Assembly (NCBI GenBank): GCA_964458575.1
Contig: CAYWMD010000041.1
Location: 1 to 59,546, forward strand
Source: CAYWMD01 sp964458575
GTDB taxonomy: Bacteria; Verrucomicrobiota; Verrucomicrobiia; Limisphaerales; JADLHS01
Length of the DNA: 59,546 nt
Direction of reading: 5' to 3'
Notes under the pieces: generated by a model
Seen by the model: only the letters and a program-made list of their open reading frames with translations
The model's database searches: none
What the model was told of the DNA's origin: nothing
Shown here: in pieces, positions 1 through 9,012 of the stretch
Layout of the letters: each line of letters starts with the position of its first letter
How positions within the stretch are numbered: the first letter of the stretch is position 1
Position numbers and translations under genes: made by a program

Positions 1-432
1 AACGTCGCCCTCTGGCACGAGCGCGACATCAGCCACAGCAGCGTCGAGCGCATCATCTTTCCGGACAGTTGCACGCTGCTCGATTACATGTTCGGCCTGC
101 TCACGCGCCTGATGGATGGCATCGTCGTGTATCCGGCGAACATGAAGAAGAATCTCGGCCTCTCGCTCGGCATGTGGAACAGCCAGACCGTGCTGCTCGC
201 GCTCATCAAGAAAGGCCTCACGCGCGAGGCCGCCTACAAACTCGTGCAAGACGCGGCGATGAAGACGTGGGAAGTCAAACACGCCGGCCGCGACGACGCG
301 GATTTCGTGGAGCAACTCAAAGCCACGCCCGAAGTGGCGAAGCATTTCAAGAAGGGCGAGCTCGAAGCGCTTTGTTCGCTGGATTTTCATTTCAAGGAAG
401 TGAACAGCCGCTTTAAGAAGCTGGGGCTATGA
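1..432 (+). CDS. purB: Adenylosuccinate lyase, C-terminal part (5' truncated)
   Basis: The reading frame is open from base 1 and begins inside the fumarase/aspartase-superfamily core; the first residues, NVALWHERDISHSSVERI, match the conserved stretch of adenylosuccinate lyase that carries the SSVER signature. The enzyme cleaves adenylosuccinate to AMP and SAICAR to AICAR in purine synthesis. About 143 C-terminal residues are present, ending in a helical tail (GELEALCSLDFHFKEVNS...). The stop codon TGA overlaps the ATG of the next gene by 4 bp, so translation is probably coupled. A diverged copy of this 3' end recurs near base 3654. The family call is firm; the missing N-terminus is simply outside the window. 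Confidence 0.95.
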   Translation, partial: NVALWHERDISHSSVERIIFPDSCTLLDYMFGLLTRLMDGIVVYPANMKKNLGLSLGMWNSQTVLLALIKKGLTREAAYKLVQDAAMKTWEVKHAGRDDADFVEQLKATPEVAKHFKKGELEALCSLDFHFKEVNSRFKKLGL

Positions 433-1196
433 ACTCCGACCGGTCAGACCAGTCTGAAAAGCTACTCCTCCCGCACGGCGGCTACCGCAAGCTCCGCAGC
501 TACAAAGTGGCGCAGGCGGTGTACGACGCCACGGTGGTCTTCTGCCGGCGCTTCCACCCGAACGACCGCCGCATGACCGATCAACTGGTGCAGGCCGCGC
601 GCAGCGGGGTGCGCAATATCAGCGAGGGCAGCGGCATGGCCGCAACCTCGCGCAAGAGCGAGATGAAACTCACGAACGTGGCCCGCGCCAGCTTGTCCGA
701 TGAATTGCTCCGCGATTTCGAGAGCTTTCTTGTGCAACGCGGGCTGCGTGTCTGGCCCAAGGATTCGCGCGAAGCGAAGGCGATGCGTGCGCGGTTGACA
801 CAAGACCAGGCGACCGATCTGCCGGCGGCAAAACCGGGCACGGTGCGGCTGGCGGGATTATTCGGCTTGTCGGAATTTGTCGAGAAAGCCGAACCGGAAC
901 TGGTGGCCAATGCGATGCTCTGCGCCGTGAACCAGGCGGCCTACCTCTTGAAACGCCAGCTCGAAAGCCAGGGCGACACCTTTGTGAAGATCGGAGGGTT
1001 TACAGAGAAACTGTATGGTGCGCGGAAACGAGTGGTGTCGGCCAAGCCCGACAGGTCAGACCAACCACCCGCCTGCCCCAACTGCGGCAAGCCCATGGTA
1101 AAGCGCACCGCCCGCCAGGGCAGCAAAGCGGGCCGGTCGTTCTGGGGCTGCACGGCCTACCCGGACTGCAGGGGCATACAACCTCTCTCAACGTGA
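429..1196 (+). CDS. Four-helix-bundle protein with C-terminal topoisomerase-type zinc finger
   Basis: 255 residues. The first ~200 residues read as a four-helix bundle of the 23S rRNA intervening-sequence-protein type (KVAQAVYDATVVFCRRF, then SGVRNISEGSGMAATSRKSEM, then a LVANAMLCAVNQAAYLLKRQLE helix). This is the architecture annotated elsewhere as 'four helix bundle suffix domain'. The C-terminus carries CPNCGKPMV...WGCTAYPDC, a four-cysteine zinc ribbon like the DNA-binding repeats of type IA topoisomerases, so nucleic-acid binding is likely. The ATG overlaps the purB stop and the stop overlaps the next GTG, each by 4 bp. Biological role is unknown; the domain calls are sequence based. Confidence 0.85.
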   Translation: MNSDRSDQSEKLLLPHGGYRKLRSYKVAQAVYDATVVFCRRFHPNDRRMTDQLVQAARSGVRNISEGSGMAATSRKSEMKLTNVARASLSDELLRDFESFLVQRGLRVWPKDSREAKAMRARLTQDQATDLPAAKPGTVRLAGLFGLSEFVEKAEPELVANAMLCAVNQAAYLLKRQLESQGDTFVKIGGFTEKLYGARKRVVSAKPDRSDQPPACPNCGKPMVKRTARQGSKAGRSFWGCTAYPDCRGIQPLST

Positions 1197-1879
1197 AAAC
1201 TTCTCCAACGCAACAGCTCCAACACGACCTGCGCCGCCTGTTCCGCAGCATGGATTTCGTGTCGCGGCAGCCGGCGTTGAAGCGGGACACAGCGGAGGCG
1301 CGGCGTTTCGCGGAAATTTATCAGCAACTTGGACTGGCGTGGGAATTCCTGGCGCTGCAATGCCAGCATCGCAGCGGCTGGCGCAAATTGCGCGATGGCA
1401 AATCTGCCTGCAAGGTGTGCGGACTGATTCGCGGGATGAAGGAGCAATGGGTGCTGCTGCCGCGTGACGGGAAGAAAGTCATTGGACGCCGGGCGATGCC
1501 AAACTCGAAGCGCATCTTCCCGAATCGCAAGGCGGGCACGGTGGTCAATGACACGATTGATTTCCGCGGCGCGAAGTTGAACGTGGAAGTGTTGAACCGG
1601 CATCGCAGCACGTCGCGCTGGATGCGCGGGCGCGACTGGACGATTTCGGAGGATCGGCTCGTGCGAGTGGAGGAAGACGGTGTGGAAGTGAGCTTCTGTT
1701 CGTTTCAGGTGGCGGTGAAATTGCGCAAGCACAAGCGCGGCGAGATGCCGCCTTACACGCATTTCGTATCGGAACTGCCGCGCAAGTTTTTGAAAAGATT
1801 TCCCGTGATGCTGCAATTCGACCAGCGCAATCGCTTTACCGGCCTGGTGATTTTCAAACCCGAACGCAATACCAAGTGA
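1193..1879 (+). CDS. Uncharacterised protein with possible zinc-binding cluster
   Basis: 228 residues, GTG start overlapping the previous stop by 4 bp (GTGA). I do not recognise the family. Visible features: an N-terminal helical region, a short Cys/His patch near residues 62-82 (LQCQHRSGW...ACKVCG) that could bind a metal, and a basic C-terminal half rich in Arg/Lys with predicted beta strands. No signal peptide or membrane segment is present, so it is probably cytoplasmic. Its tight overlap with the zinc-ribbon protein before it and the DUF2293 protein after it suggests one operon and perhaps a common nucleic-acid-related function, which is inference only. Confidence 0.75.
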   Translation: MKTSPTQQLQHDLRRLFRSMDFVSRQPALKRDTAEARRFAEIYQQLGLAWEFLALQCQHRSGWRKLRDGKSACKVCGLIRGMKEQWVLLPRDGKKVIGRRAMPNSKRIFPNRKAGTVVNDTIDFRGAKLNVEVLNRHRSTSRWMRGRDWTISEDRLVRVEEDGVEVSFCSFQVAVKLRKHKRGEMPPYTHFVSELPRKFLKRFPVMLQFDQRNRFTGLVIFKPERNTK

Positions 1880-2586
1880 GCCAGCCATCGGACCATTCTT
1901 CCTGGCAGAGCAAATCAAACGACATCGTGGTCTTCATGGTGCGGCGCGAAACGAAGTGCGCTGAGTGCGGGCGCGAGTTGTTTGACGGCAATCTGCTGCG
2001 CATGGAGGACAACCGCCCGCTCTGCCTGGATTGCGCCGATCTTGGCCATCTCGAATTTCTCGGTTCGGGCAACACGGCACTGACGCGGCGGGCCACGAAA
2101 CATTCGCCGTTGCGGGCGGTGGTGGTGCGTTGGGCGCGCGCCCGAAAACGTTACGAGCGTCAGGGAATTCTCGTGACACCCGAAGCCATCGAACAAGCGG
2201 AAGCGGAGTGCCTGGCCGACGAGGAGCGTCGCGCCCGCCAACGCGAACGCGCGGCGGAACGGCGCGAAGTGGAAGATCGCCAATATGAGGCCGGCGTCGC
2301 CGAAAAACTGCGCGCGATGTTTCCCGGCTGCCCGGTGGAGGAAACGGCGCGGATTGCGGCCTGGACCTGCCGGAAACACTCCGGCCGGGTGGGGCGTTCG
2401 GCGGCGGCAAGGGAACTCAACCCTGAAGCCCTTCGACTCGCGGTGGTGGCGCACATCCGGCACGAGCACACGAAGTATGACGAGTTGCTGATGAAACACG
2501 GCGACCGGCAGTTGGCGCGGGCCGAGGTGCGAGGCAAGATCGAGGCAGTGCTGGAACGATGGGAGCGGCAGGCCGCTCAGTCGTGA
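1876..2586 (+). CDS. DUF2293 domain protein with N-terminal zinc ribbon
   Basis: 236 residues from a GTG that overlaps the previous stop (GTGA); an alternative ATG lies at 1936 and would begin MVRRETKCAECG. Residues ~25-60 hold CAECG...CLDC, a two-CxxC zinc-ribbon-like knuckle, followed by a charged helical/coiled-coil stretch (residues ~95-150). Residues ~155-215 match DUF2293: FPGCPVEETARIAAWTC, then SGRVGRSAAARELN and AVVAHIRHEHTKYDELL. DUF2293 has no established function. Closes the run of three 4-bp-overlapping genes after purB. No base-use anomaly is obvious by eye. Confidence 0.85.
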   Translation: MSQPSDHSSWQSKSNDIVVFMVRRETKCAECGRELFDGNLLRMEDNRPLCLDCADLGHLEFLGSGNTALTRRATKHSPLRAVVVRWARARKRYERQGILVTPEAIEQAEAECLADEERRARQRERAAERREVEDRQYEAGVAEKLRAMFPGCPVEETARIAAWTCRKHSGRVGRSAAARELNPEALRLAVVAHIRHEHTKYDELLMKHGDRQLARAEVRGKIEAVLERWERQAAQS

Positions 2587-2776
2587 ATTGACGCTGCGGG
2601 CAAATCCCGGTCGCGGTCGCCCGGACGGACGGACGCGCGAGCGGTGCCGGTGCGAGAATGCAAAATCACAATGGTTTGAGCGCGCGTCCTGGCTGTGGTA
2701 TTCGATCGAGGTGGGAGATGGGGACTGCTGACGTTTAAGCTGGTATTTCCCTCGGAACTGTGTCTGATTGCATCCC
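2587..2776. other. 190-bp intergenic region
   Basis: No gene, tRNA or clear palindrome is visible. A weak sigma70-like pair, TTGAGC at about 2678 and TATTCG 17 bp later, could drive the secreted-protein gene, but neither box is strong. Confidence 0.3.
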
Positions 2777-3643
2777 ATGAACCCCGTTATTCGCCGCTTC
2801 ATGGCCTTTGCCTTCCTGGTGACAGGCATGGTCGCCTCGCACTCAGCGCAAGTTGTGTTCACGAACAGCTTCGATGGCGCGATGCCGGCGGAAATCCAGC
2901 CCGGAAGCGCAACCTTGACGGGAGTCCAAGGCTGCGCGGGCCTGGGTCCGGCGGGAAACCAGTTCGGGGGATCATTCTTGCGCTGTCCCACCGGCACCAA
3001 CGTCCTATTGACCCTGAGCAATCTGCCGCCGCACACGGCTTTGAGCATCACGATGCTCTTTGCGGCGATTGATTCGCTGGATGGCACCGGCACGTTTCCC
3101 AGCGGTGATTTCTTTACGGTGAAACTCGGCACGAATGTCGTCTTCCGCGAATCGTTCGCCAACGCCACACCAGGCCAGATTCAAAGTTATGTGGCCCCGC
3201 CGGGCGGTGAGTTGGCCCGCCATGTGGATTTGGGATTCTCCGGTCCCGGCAGCTATTACACGGACAGCGCGTATGATTTTGGCGTGGATTCACGCCTCAG
3301 CAATCTGGCTCACACCGGCGCGGTGGCCACGCTGAGTTTTGAAATTGAAGGGCCGGGCGTCCAACCGCTTGATGACGAATCCTGGGCCATGGACAACCTG
3401 GGCGTCTCGGTCACGACGCCGGAGATTGTAATCCGGGACATCCACGTTGCCGATCCGAACATCTCGATCACCTGGTCGGCGGTCAGCAACCTTGTTTATC
3501 GGGTGCAATCCAAGACGAACTTGGTGAACACGAACTGGGCTGATCTTTCGCCGCTGGTCACAGCAACCAACACGACCGCCACTTTTGTCGAGCCGGTCGG
3601 AAACGGAAACAGATTCTACCGGGTGATGTTGATTCAACCCTGA
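2777..3643 (+). CDS. Secreted protein with C-terminal FYRV-type domain
   Basis: 288 residues from ATG 2777; a TTG three codons upstream is less likely. The N-terminus is a signal peptide (MNPVIRRFMAFAFLVTGMVA, cleavage near SHSAQ). The body is beta rich (residues ~30-200; FDGAMPAEI..., LTLSNLPPHTALSITMLF) and looks like a jelly-roll/lectin-like module. The last ~80 residues (ITWSAVSNLVYRVQSKTN ... NRFYRVMLIQP) are a small beta-sandwich seen at the C-termini of many secreted proteins of this group and shared in outline with the end of the propeller protein at 4681-7785. Substrate and partner are unknown. It is separated from the preceding operon by 190 bp in which I see no gene. Confidence 0.7.
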   Translation: MNPVIRRFMAFAFLVTGMVASHSAQVVFTNSFDGAMPAEIQPGSATLTGVQGCAGLGPAGNQFGGSFLRCPTGTNVLLTLSNLPPHTALSITMLFAAIDSLDGTGTFPSGDFFTVKLGTNVVFRESFANATPGQIQSYVAPPGGELARHVDLGFSGPGSYYTDSAYDFGVDSRLSNLAHTGAVATLSFEIEGPGVQPLDDESWAMDNLGVSVTTPEIVIRDIHVADPNISITWSAVSNLVYRVQSKTNLVNTNWADLSPLVTATNTTATFVEPVGNGNRFYRVMLIQP

Positions 3644-3653
3644 CTTCATGCCG

Positions 3654-3710
3654 GGCGAACTCGAAGCCTTCTGCTCGCCCGACTTTCACTTCAAGGGAGT
3701 GAACAGGAAT
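3654..3710 (+). pseudogene. Remnant of a second purB 3' end
   Basis: Reading from 3654 gives GELEAFCSPDFHFKGVNR, against GELEALCSLDFHFKEVNS in purB at 355-408. I count 43 of 54 bases identical, with most differences at third codon positions, as expected if both copies diverged while still coding. After that the two sequences part and no purB-like sequence precedes the fragment. It lies in the 225-bp gap between the secreted protein and the pseudopilin. It could be the original 3' end of purB displaced by insertion or recombination of the 3.2-kb block in between. Confidence 0.6.
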
Positions 3711-3868
3711 TCCTCCAGGCGAGTGGCCTGCGAACGCATGACGCACGCGAGAATCGCGGTTCGTTCAAAACATAAGGCCAGGAAGGAGGCGGATGCGTCT
3801 TGCGATGCGCACAAATTCCTTCCCCCCGCGCGGCTTGAATGGTATAAGTCTTCTCCAGCGTGGTAATC

Positions 3869-4684
3869 ATGAATGCTGGTGCAAAGGATCGAGCTTCGGA
3901 GTCAGGTTTTAGCCTTACGGACCTGGTGGTTGTCATCTTTTGCCTTGGTATGCTGGGATTGCTCGTTCTACCTGCACTGGCTTCTTCAACCCCACGCAAC
4001 GCGATTGCGGGTTGTCTGGCCAACCTGCGGCGACTTCAGGTCGCCGCCGAAATGTATCGGACGGAGAACAATGATACACTAATGCCCAACGCCCCGGCTG
4101 GTCTGCCGGTTTCCCAAGTATGGTGTGGGGGAACGGAAAGCTGGGGAAGCAGCGCCGCCAACATTGATCCCTCCTATTACACCAATGCGATCCTTTTGAA
4201 GTATCTGCAAAATGACTTGAGCCTGTTGCGCTGCCCGGGAGATGTTGTGCCTTCGGCAAACGGATTTCGAATCCGGAGCTACTCCATGAACGGCCAAATG
4301 GGCACGCTTTACGCGCCCAATCTCAATGGCGGTTGGCGTTCCTATGTAAAGGGCAGCGATCTGGTGTGTCCCACGCCCGCCGGTGCGTTTGTATTCCTTG
4401 ACGAAGCTCCATACAGCCTCGGCGACGGCGATCTTCAATTGTCGCTCAGTACGCCTGGCTATCCTGATGTTCCGGCTGCCTATCTGGACGGCGGCTGCGG
4501 TTTTTCCTTTGCGGACGGCCACGGGGAATATCGCAAATGGTTATATCACTCATCTGATCCCAAAGCCGCGATTCGAAATGTTCCGTGCGTGTATGGCGTT
4601 TCAGGAGGAGGAGCCTATTGGGGGAGTTCGGGCCTTGACATGGATTGGAAGTGGCTGAGAGACCACGCGTCGTGCCAGAAATGA
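3869..4684 (+). CDS. Type II secretion-like pseudopilin with FADGH motif
   Basis: 271 residues from ATG 3869 (a GTG three codons upstream is possible). The N-terminus has a class III prepilin signal, SESGFSLTDLVVVIFCLGML, followed by a hydrophobic helix to about residue 40; residue +5 of the mature form is Asp (GFSLTD) where Glu is usual. The C-terminal part contains CGFSFADGHGEYRKW, matching the F-x-DGH motif of the large verrucomicrobial/planctomycete pseudopilin families, plus several cysteines. Such proteins are processed by PilD-type peptidase at the inner membrane; the partners are not here. The stop overlaps the next ATG (ATGA), so it is co-translated with the propeller protein. Confidence 0.85.
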   Translation: MNAGAKDRASESGFSLTDLVVVIFCLGMLGLLVLPALASSTPRNAIAGCLANLRRLQVAAEMYRTENNDTLMPNAPAGLPVSQVWCGGTESWGSSAANIDPSYYTNAILLKYLQNDLSLLRCPGDVVPSANGFRIRSYSMNGQMGTLYAPNLNGGWRSYVKGSDLVCPTPAGAFVFLDEAPYSLGDGDLQLSLSTPGYPDVPAAYLDGGCGFSFADGHGEYRKWLYHSSDPKAAIRNVPCVYGVSGGGAYWGSSGLDMDWKWLRDHASCQK

Positions 4685-7600
4685 ATGGTGTTCCGATGAG
4701 TCCATTGAGGGTCACACGGCCGATTCAGAACCATCCGGGACCAGGCGTCCAAGCTTTGGCACTGTTTCTTTTGATCCTGGCCACCTTGGGCGTCGGTGCC
4801 GGCCCCATTCAGCCGGTTTCGATTGTGAATATTCCCGTGTCTCCACCCTCCGGCGGCAGCAGTGATTCGATGTCACCGATCCTCAGTCCGGATGGACGCT
4901 ACGTTCTCTTCGCCAGCCTTGCGAACGATCTCGTGCTGTTGAACACACCCAATCCCAGCCCGCCGCTGGTGCCGCCGGTAATGAATATCTTCTTGCGCGA
5001 CCGGTTCAACCAAACCACCAGGCTCGTCAGTATGAATCTCGACGGCACGGGTGCGGGCAATGGAGATTCAGTTCCAGGAGGTATTTCCACGAACGGGCAA
5101 TTTGCGCTGTTCGAAAGCGACGCGAACAATCTGGTGGCCCAGGACGACAATGATGCCGGCGACATACTTGTTCGCGATTTGGTGAACAATGTCACCGTGC
5201 TGGTCAGCGCCAACACCAACGGCGCATTCGCCAACGGGATTTCGCGATCAGCCGAAATGACGCCCGATGGCCGTTACGTGGCGTTTGTCAGTTCGGCCAA
5301 TGATCTTGTGCCCGAAGACACCAACGGGATCGCCGATGTATTCGTGCGCGATCTCCAGGCCGGCACGACCGTGTTGGCAAGTGTGGGGGCGCAATCAATT
5401 ACCGGGGGCAGCTCGGAGTTGCCCGCGATTACGCCATCAGGCCGATACGTGGCCTTTTTCAGCACCGCAACCAATCTCGTGCCGGGGGTGAATCTGCCGC
5501 CGACCCTCAGCCTGGGAGAAATTTACGTCCGCGATGTGCTGGCCGGCACAACGGCGTGGGCCAGCACCAACTCTCATGCCGCCATGAAAGCGACGGTGAA
5601 CTATTCAAACGCCATTTCCTGCAATCATGAGATCAGCGATGACGGACAGTTCGTCGCGTTCGAGGCCTGCCCGTTTTCTTTCGACAAAACCCGTTCATGG
5701 AAGCGAGGGTTATTGCTTCGCCACAACATCGCTACCGGCGTCACGGACCTGGTGAACACGAACGTTTCCGGTATCGCCGCAGGCTCGGAACTGACCGCAC
5801 ACAGTCTGAGCCTGACGCCAGACGGTCGGTTCATTGCTTTCATTGCGAATTTCTATAACACCAACGGCACGACGACCGCGGTGGCAGTTTGGGACGGACA
5901 GAGCAATACGACGGTGGTGGCGAGTCTCGATCTCACTCAAGCCGTGCGCACAAATACATTCTGCGACAGCCCTGCGTTGACGCCGGATGGACGTTTCGTC
6001 GCCTTCCTCAGCAATGCGTCAAATCTTACGGCCAATGCTTCGACCGGTATTCATCTCTATCTCCGGGATTTGCAGTCAGCCACCACCACGCTGCTGGACG
6101 CCGATACGAATGGCGATACGGCGCCGCTAAACTTGAAGACCCTGCCGCAACTCAGTGACGACGGGAACGCAGTGGCATTCGAGGCGTACGATGAAAATCT
6201 GGTGCCGGGTGACAACAACAAAGCTTACGACGTGTTCGTGCGAAACGTTGCCGCCGCCGCGACGGAGTTGATTTCGGTCGGAATTCCCAATCTGCCATCA
6301 CTCGCGCCCAATGGATCATCGTTGATTGCGAGCGCCTGCCTCAGCACGGATGGCCGCTTCCTCGCCTTCACCAGCGAAGCGGACAATCTCGGTTTCTACG
6401 ACACAAACGGCTTTCGCGATGTTTACGTCCACGATTTCCAGAGCGGCAGCCATTTTCTGGCGAGCGCTAACACGAACGGGGTTGCCGGTAATGGGCTTTC
6501 GACCGATGGGGTCATCAGCGGCGACGGCCGTTTCGTGGCCTTCACGAGCAGCGCCACCGATTTGATTGCAAACGACAACGCAAATATCTCGGACGTTTTT
6601 CTTCGTGATCTGCAAAGTGGCACGACAACGCTCGTGAGCATGAATGCAGCCGGCACCGGCCCGGGCAACAATGCGTCTTACTCTCCGGCCGTAAGCGATG
6701 ACGGACGGTATGTCCTTTTCGTCAGCCGGGCCGGCGATCTCGTGGCGGGCGTGGGGGGTAATGTGAACGGGAATCTGTTTTGGCGCGACATGCTTGCCGG
6801 AACGAATCGCGTATTAACAACCGTCCCCCCGGCATACACCTTTCTCTCCGCCGGAATGACACCTGATGGGAAGCGTGTCGTTTACGGCTACGTCTATAAT
6901 ACGACGGCCTATGCTTATGTCTGGGATGCGGACGTGAACCAGAATATCTACACCAATTCCGCTCCGGCATCTGCGGTTTATGGAACGGCCATCAGCCCCG
7001 ACGGGCATCGGGTCGTCATCCATCGTCAAAACGAAGTGGCCATCATTGACCTCGATACCAGCGCTGAGTTTCTGATTTCCAACTCAACGAACCACGCTCG
7101 CTCCCAATTCAGTGCTGACAGCCGGTACGTTGCTTGTGCAGCTGGTACAAATCTCATCTGCGTTTACGACTTCTTGACGGCAAGCAATCTGGTCGTGACC
7201 GCGGGCGCCAATGGCGCCGCCGATTCGCCCACCATCAGCCCTGATGGCAGGTTCGTCGCCTACCACAGCGCCGCCAGCAATCTCGTGACGGGCGATAGCA
7301 ATGGGGTGCCGGACATTTTTGTTTTCGATCAGCTCACGGGAACTACTTCGTTGGTCACACTCAGTCCCATCGGTGGTCGTCCGGCCAACGGAAGATCATT
7401 TGGGCCGGTGTTCAGTGCGGATGGGCAAACCCTCTTTTGGCAAAGCTGGGCGACCGACCTTGCGGGACAAACCTTCAATCAGTGCGCGAACATTTTTGCG
7501 CTTACTGCCTTTGGAACGAACTCGCTTGGCGCATCCACGGCGCCGAACATCTCGGCCTTTGAGTTAACGTCTTTAAGCGGCTTCGGTTCGTCAGCGAGCG

Positions 7601-7785
7601 CGGCTGCAATCGCGTGGTCAGCCGTGCCCGGCTCGAATTACTTGGTTCAATTCCGCGATTCGCTCGGTCCAGAGTCGCCCTGGCAGAATCTCCCGGGCAC
7701 GCCCACGCTGATTGGCGCGGAAGGGTTCATGTTCGACCCCTCGCTTAATGCGACGCAAAGGTATTACCGCGTGGTTGGTTTCTGA
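4681..7785 (+). CDS. Large secreted PD40/TolB-like beta-propeller protein
   Basis: 1034 residues from ATG 4681, chosen because it overlaps the pseudopilin stop. A signal peptide covers roughly residues 20-45 (QALALFLLILATLGVGAG). The body consists of about 16 repeats of ~55 residues with the pattern SPDGRYVAFVS...DLVPEDTNG..DVFVRDLQAGTT, typical of PD40/WD40-like propeller blades, enough for two or more propellers. The C-terminus (IAWSAVPGSNYLVQFRDS ... RYYRVVGF) is the same small sandwich as in the 2777-3643 protein. No catalytic motif is seen; binding to extracellular polymer or protein is an inference. Co-translation with a pseudopilin suggests export or surface display. Confidence 0.8.
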   Translation: MNGVPMSPLRVTRPIQNHPGPGVQALALFLLILATLGVGAGPIQPVSIVNIPVSPPSGGSSDSMSPILSPDGRYVLFASLANDLVLLNTPNPSPPLVPPVMNIFLRDRFNQTTRLVSMNLDGTGAGNGDSVPGGISTNGQFALFESDANNLVAQDDNDAGDILVRDLVNNVTVLVSANTNGAFANGISRSAEMTPDGRYVAFVSSANDLVPEDTNGIADVFVRDLQAGTTVLASVGAQSITGGSSELPAITPSGRYVAFFSTATNLVPGVNLPPTLSLGEIYVRDVLAGTTAWASTNSHAAMKATVNYSNAISCNHEISDDGQFVAFEACPFSFDKTRSWKRGLLLRHNIATGVTDLVNTNVSGIAAGSELTAHSLSLTPDGRFIAFIANFYNTNGTTTAVAVWDGQSNTTVVASLDLTQAVRTNTFCDSPALTPDGRFVAFLSNASNLTANASTGIHLYLRDLQSATTTLLDADTNGDTAPLNLKTLPQLSDDGNAVAFEAYDENLVPGDNNKAYDVFVRNVAAAATELISVGIPNLPSLAPNGSSLIASACLSTDGRFLAFTSEADNLGFYDTNGFRDVYVHDFQSGSHFLASANTNGVAGNGLSTDGVISGDGRFVAFTSSATDLIANDNANISDVFLRDLQSGTTTLVSMNAAGTGPGNNASYSPAVSDDGRYVLFVSRAGDLVAGVGGNVNGNLFWRDMLAGTNRVLTTVPPAYTFLSAGMTPDGKRVVYGYVYNTTAYAYVWDADVNQNIYTNSAPASAVYGTAISPDGHRVVIHRQNEVAIIDLDTSAEFLISNSTNHARSQFSADSRYVACAAGTNLICVYDFLTASNLVVTAGANGAADSPTISPDGRFVAYHSAASNLVTGDSNGVPDIFVFDQLTGTTSLVTLSPIGGRPANGRSFGPVFSADGQTLFWQSWATDLAGQTFNQCANIFALTAFGTNSLGASTAPNISAFELTSLSGFGSSASAAAIAWSAVPGSNYLVQFRDSLGPESPWQNLPGTPTLIGAEGFMFDPSLNATQRYYRVVGF

Positions 7786-7809
7786 ACTCGTCGAGCGGAA
7801 GAACGGGCT

Positions 7810-9003
7810 ATGAACAGTGATTGGCAATTGCACGTCCGGCGCGAGTACGTCGGGGGAAATCCGAAGTTCGATTTTCCCATCCGGCCGCTGGGCTGGGGCC
7901 GGTTGATTGGCGTGTTTTTGGTCGGGTTTGGCTGCGTTTTCATCGGGGGACCGGGAAAGCTGACGTGGTCCTCCATCCAGAAACTCGTCGCGCACGGCTT
8001 TGATATCGGCAACTTGATCTTCGCCTTGTTCCCACTGGTCTTTGTGATCGCCGGTTGCGTGCCGCTCGGGATCGGGTTGCTGGTCCTGTTCGGTCGCTGT
8101 CGCGTGGAATGGACGGATGGGACGCTGCGGGCGGCGGAAATTCTCGGACCGTTTCGGTGGACGCGCCGCATGCCGCGCAAACCGGTGCGCAAATTGGAGG
8201 TCACGGCCGCCACGTCAAAATCTGGCAATGCACCGCCGAAACAGATGGAAAACTTTGCGGGGCTGACCGCCGAGTTTGAGGATGGCTCAAAAAAAGTGGT
8301 TGTGCTCGGCTATCCCAAGGACTGGTTGCTGGCCGTGGCTCAGGAATTAAGAAGTTACGTGGCCGGTGGCGCGTTTGCCGCCGCGAAGGTCGAGGTGACG
8401 GTTGCCGATCCAACGCAGGATGACCCGGCCGCCGAGGACGTTTTCGTGCAACCGGCGGGCAGCCGCGTGCAAGTGGAGGAAAGCGGTTCAAATCTCCGGC
8501 TCGTGATGCCGCCGGAAGGCATCTGGCGTGGATCGAAAGGACTGTTCTTTTTCGGGCTGCTGTGGTGCGGGTTCATGGTTCTGTTCACCAGTCTCACAGT
8601 TTTTTCGGCCGGCAAAAAACCCGGCGACATCCCGACCGTGTTCTGGATTTTCATCCCGGCATTTTGGGCGATTGGCATTGGCCTGTTGCTGGGCGCCATC
8701 AACATGGGTCGCCGCACCGCCAGGCTGGAAGTGGATACCAGCCGGTTGTGCATCGAGACCCGCGGCCTGTTTGGCGCGAAACGGCGGGAGTGGACGCGCG
8801 CGGATCTCAGCGCCGTCCGGGCCGATGGCAGCGGCATGGAAGTCAATGATCGCCCGGTGATCGAACTGCAGATTCATCCCCGCGTCGGGAAGAAGGTGGG
8901 ATTGCTGGCCGGACGAAACGAGGACGAACTGCGCTGGATCGCCACCTGCCTGCGTCGGGCGTTGAACCTGCCTGCCCGTGAGATCACCCCGTCAGCGCGA
9001 TGA
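7810..9003 (+). CDS. Duplicated membrane protein of unknown function
   Basis: 397 residues. Two halves have the same plan: a pair of membrane helices (residues ~28-50 and ~72-98; ~242-265 and ~275-300) followed by a soluble beta-rich segment (CRVEWTDGTLRAAEILGPFRWTRRM and TARLEVDTSRLCIETRGLFGAKRREW) that resembles a PH-like/DUF3592-style fold. So the gene looks like an internal duplication. A linker rich in acidic residues joins the halves. It starts 24 bp after the propeller gene and may share its transcript. No function can be assigned from sequence. Confidence 0.75.
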   Translation: MNSDWQLHVRREYVGGNPKFDFPIRPLGWGRLIGVFLVGFGCVFIGGPGKLTWSSIQKLVAHGFDIGNLIFALFPLVFVIAGCVPLGIGLLVLFGRCRVEWTDGTLRAAEILGPFRWTRRMPRKPVRKLEVTAATSKSGNAPPKQMENFAGLTAEFEDGSKKVVVLGYPKDWLLAVAQELRSYVAGGAFAAAKVEVTVADPTQDDPAAEDVFVQPAGSRVQVEESGSNLRLVMPPEGIWRGSKGLFFFGLLWCGFMVLFTSLTVFSAGKKPGDIPTVFWIFIPAFWAIGIGLLLGAINMGRRTARLEVDTSRLCIETRGLFGAKRREWTRADLSAVRADGSGMEVNDRPVIELQIHPRVGKKVGLLAGRNEDELRWIATCLRRALNLPAREITPSAR

Positions 9004-9012
9004 GCTTCGCGC

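Noticed and set aside
9001..9012. Terminator between the converging genes at 9003 and 9013
   Set aside because: Only 9 bp separate the two stop codons and no hairpin with a T tract is seen.
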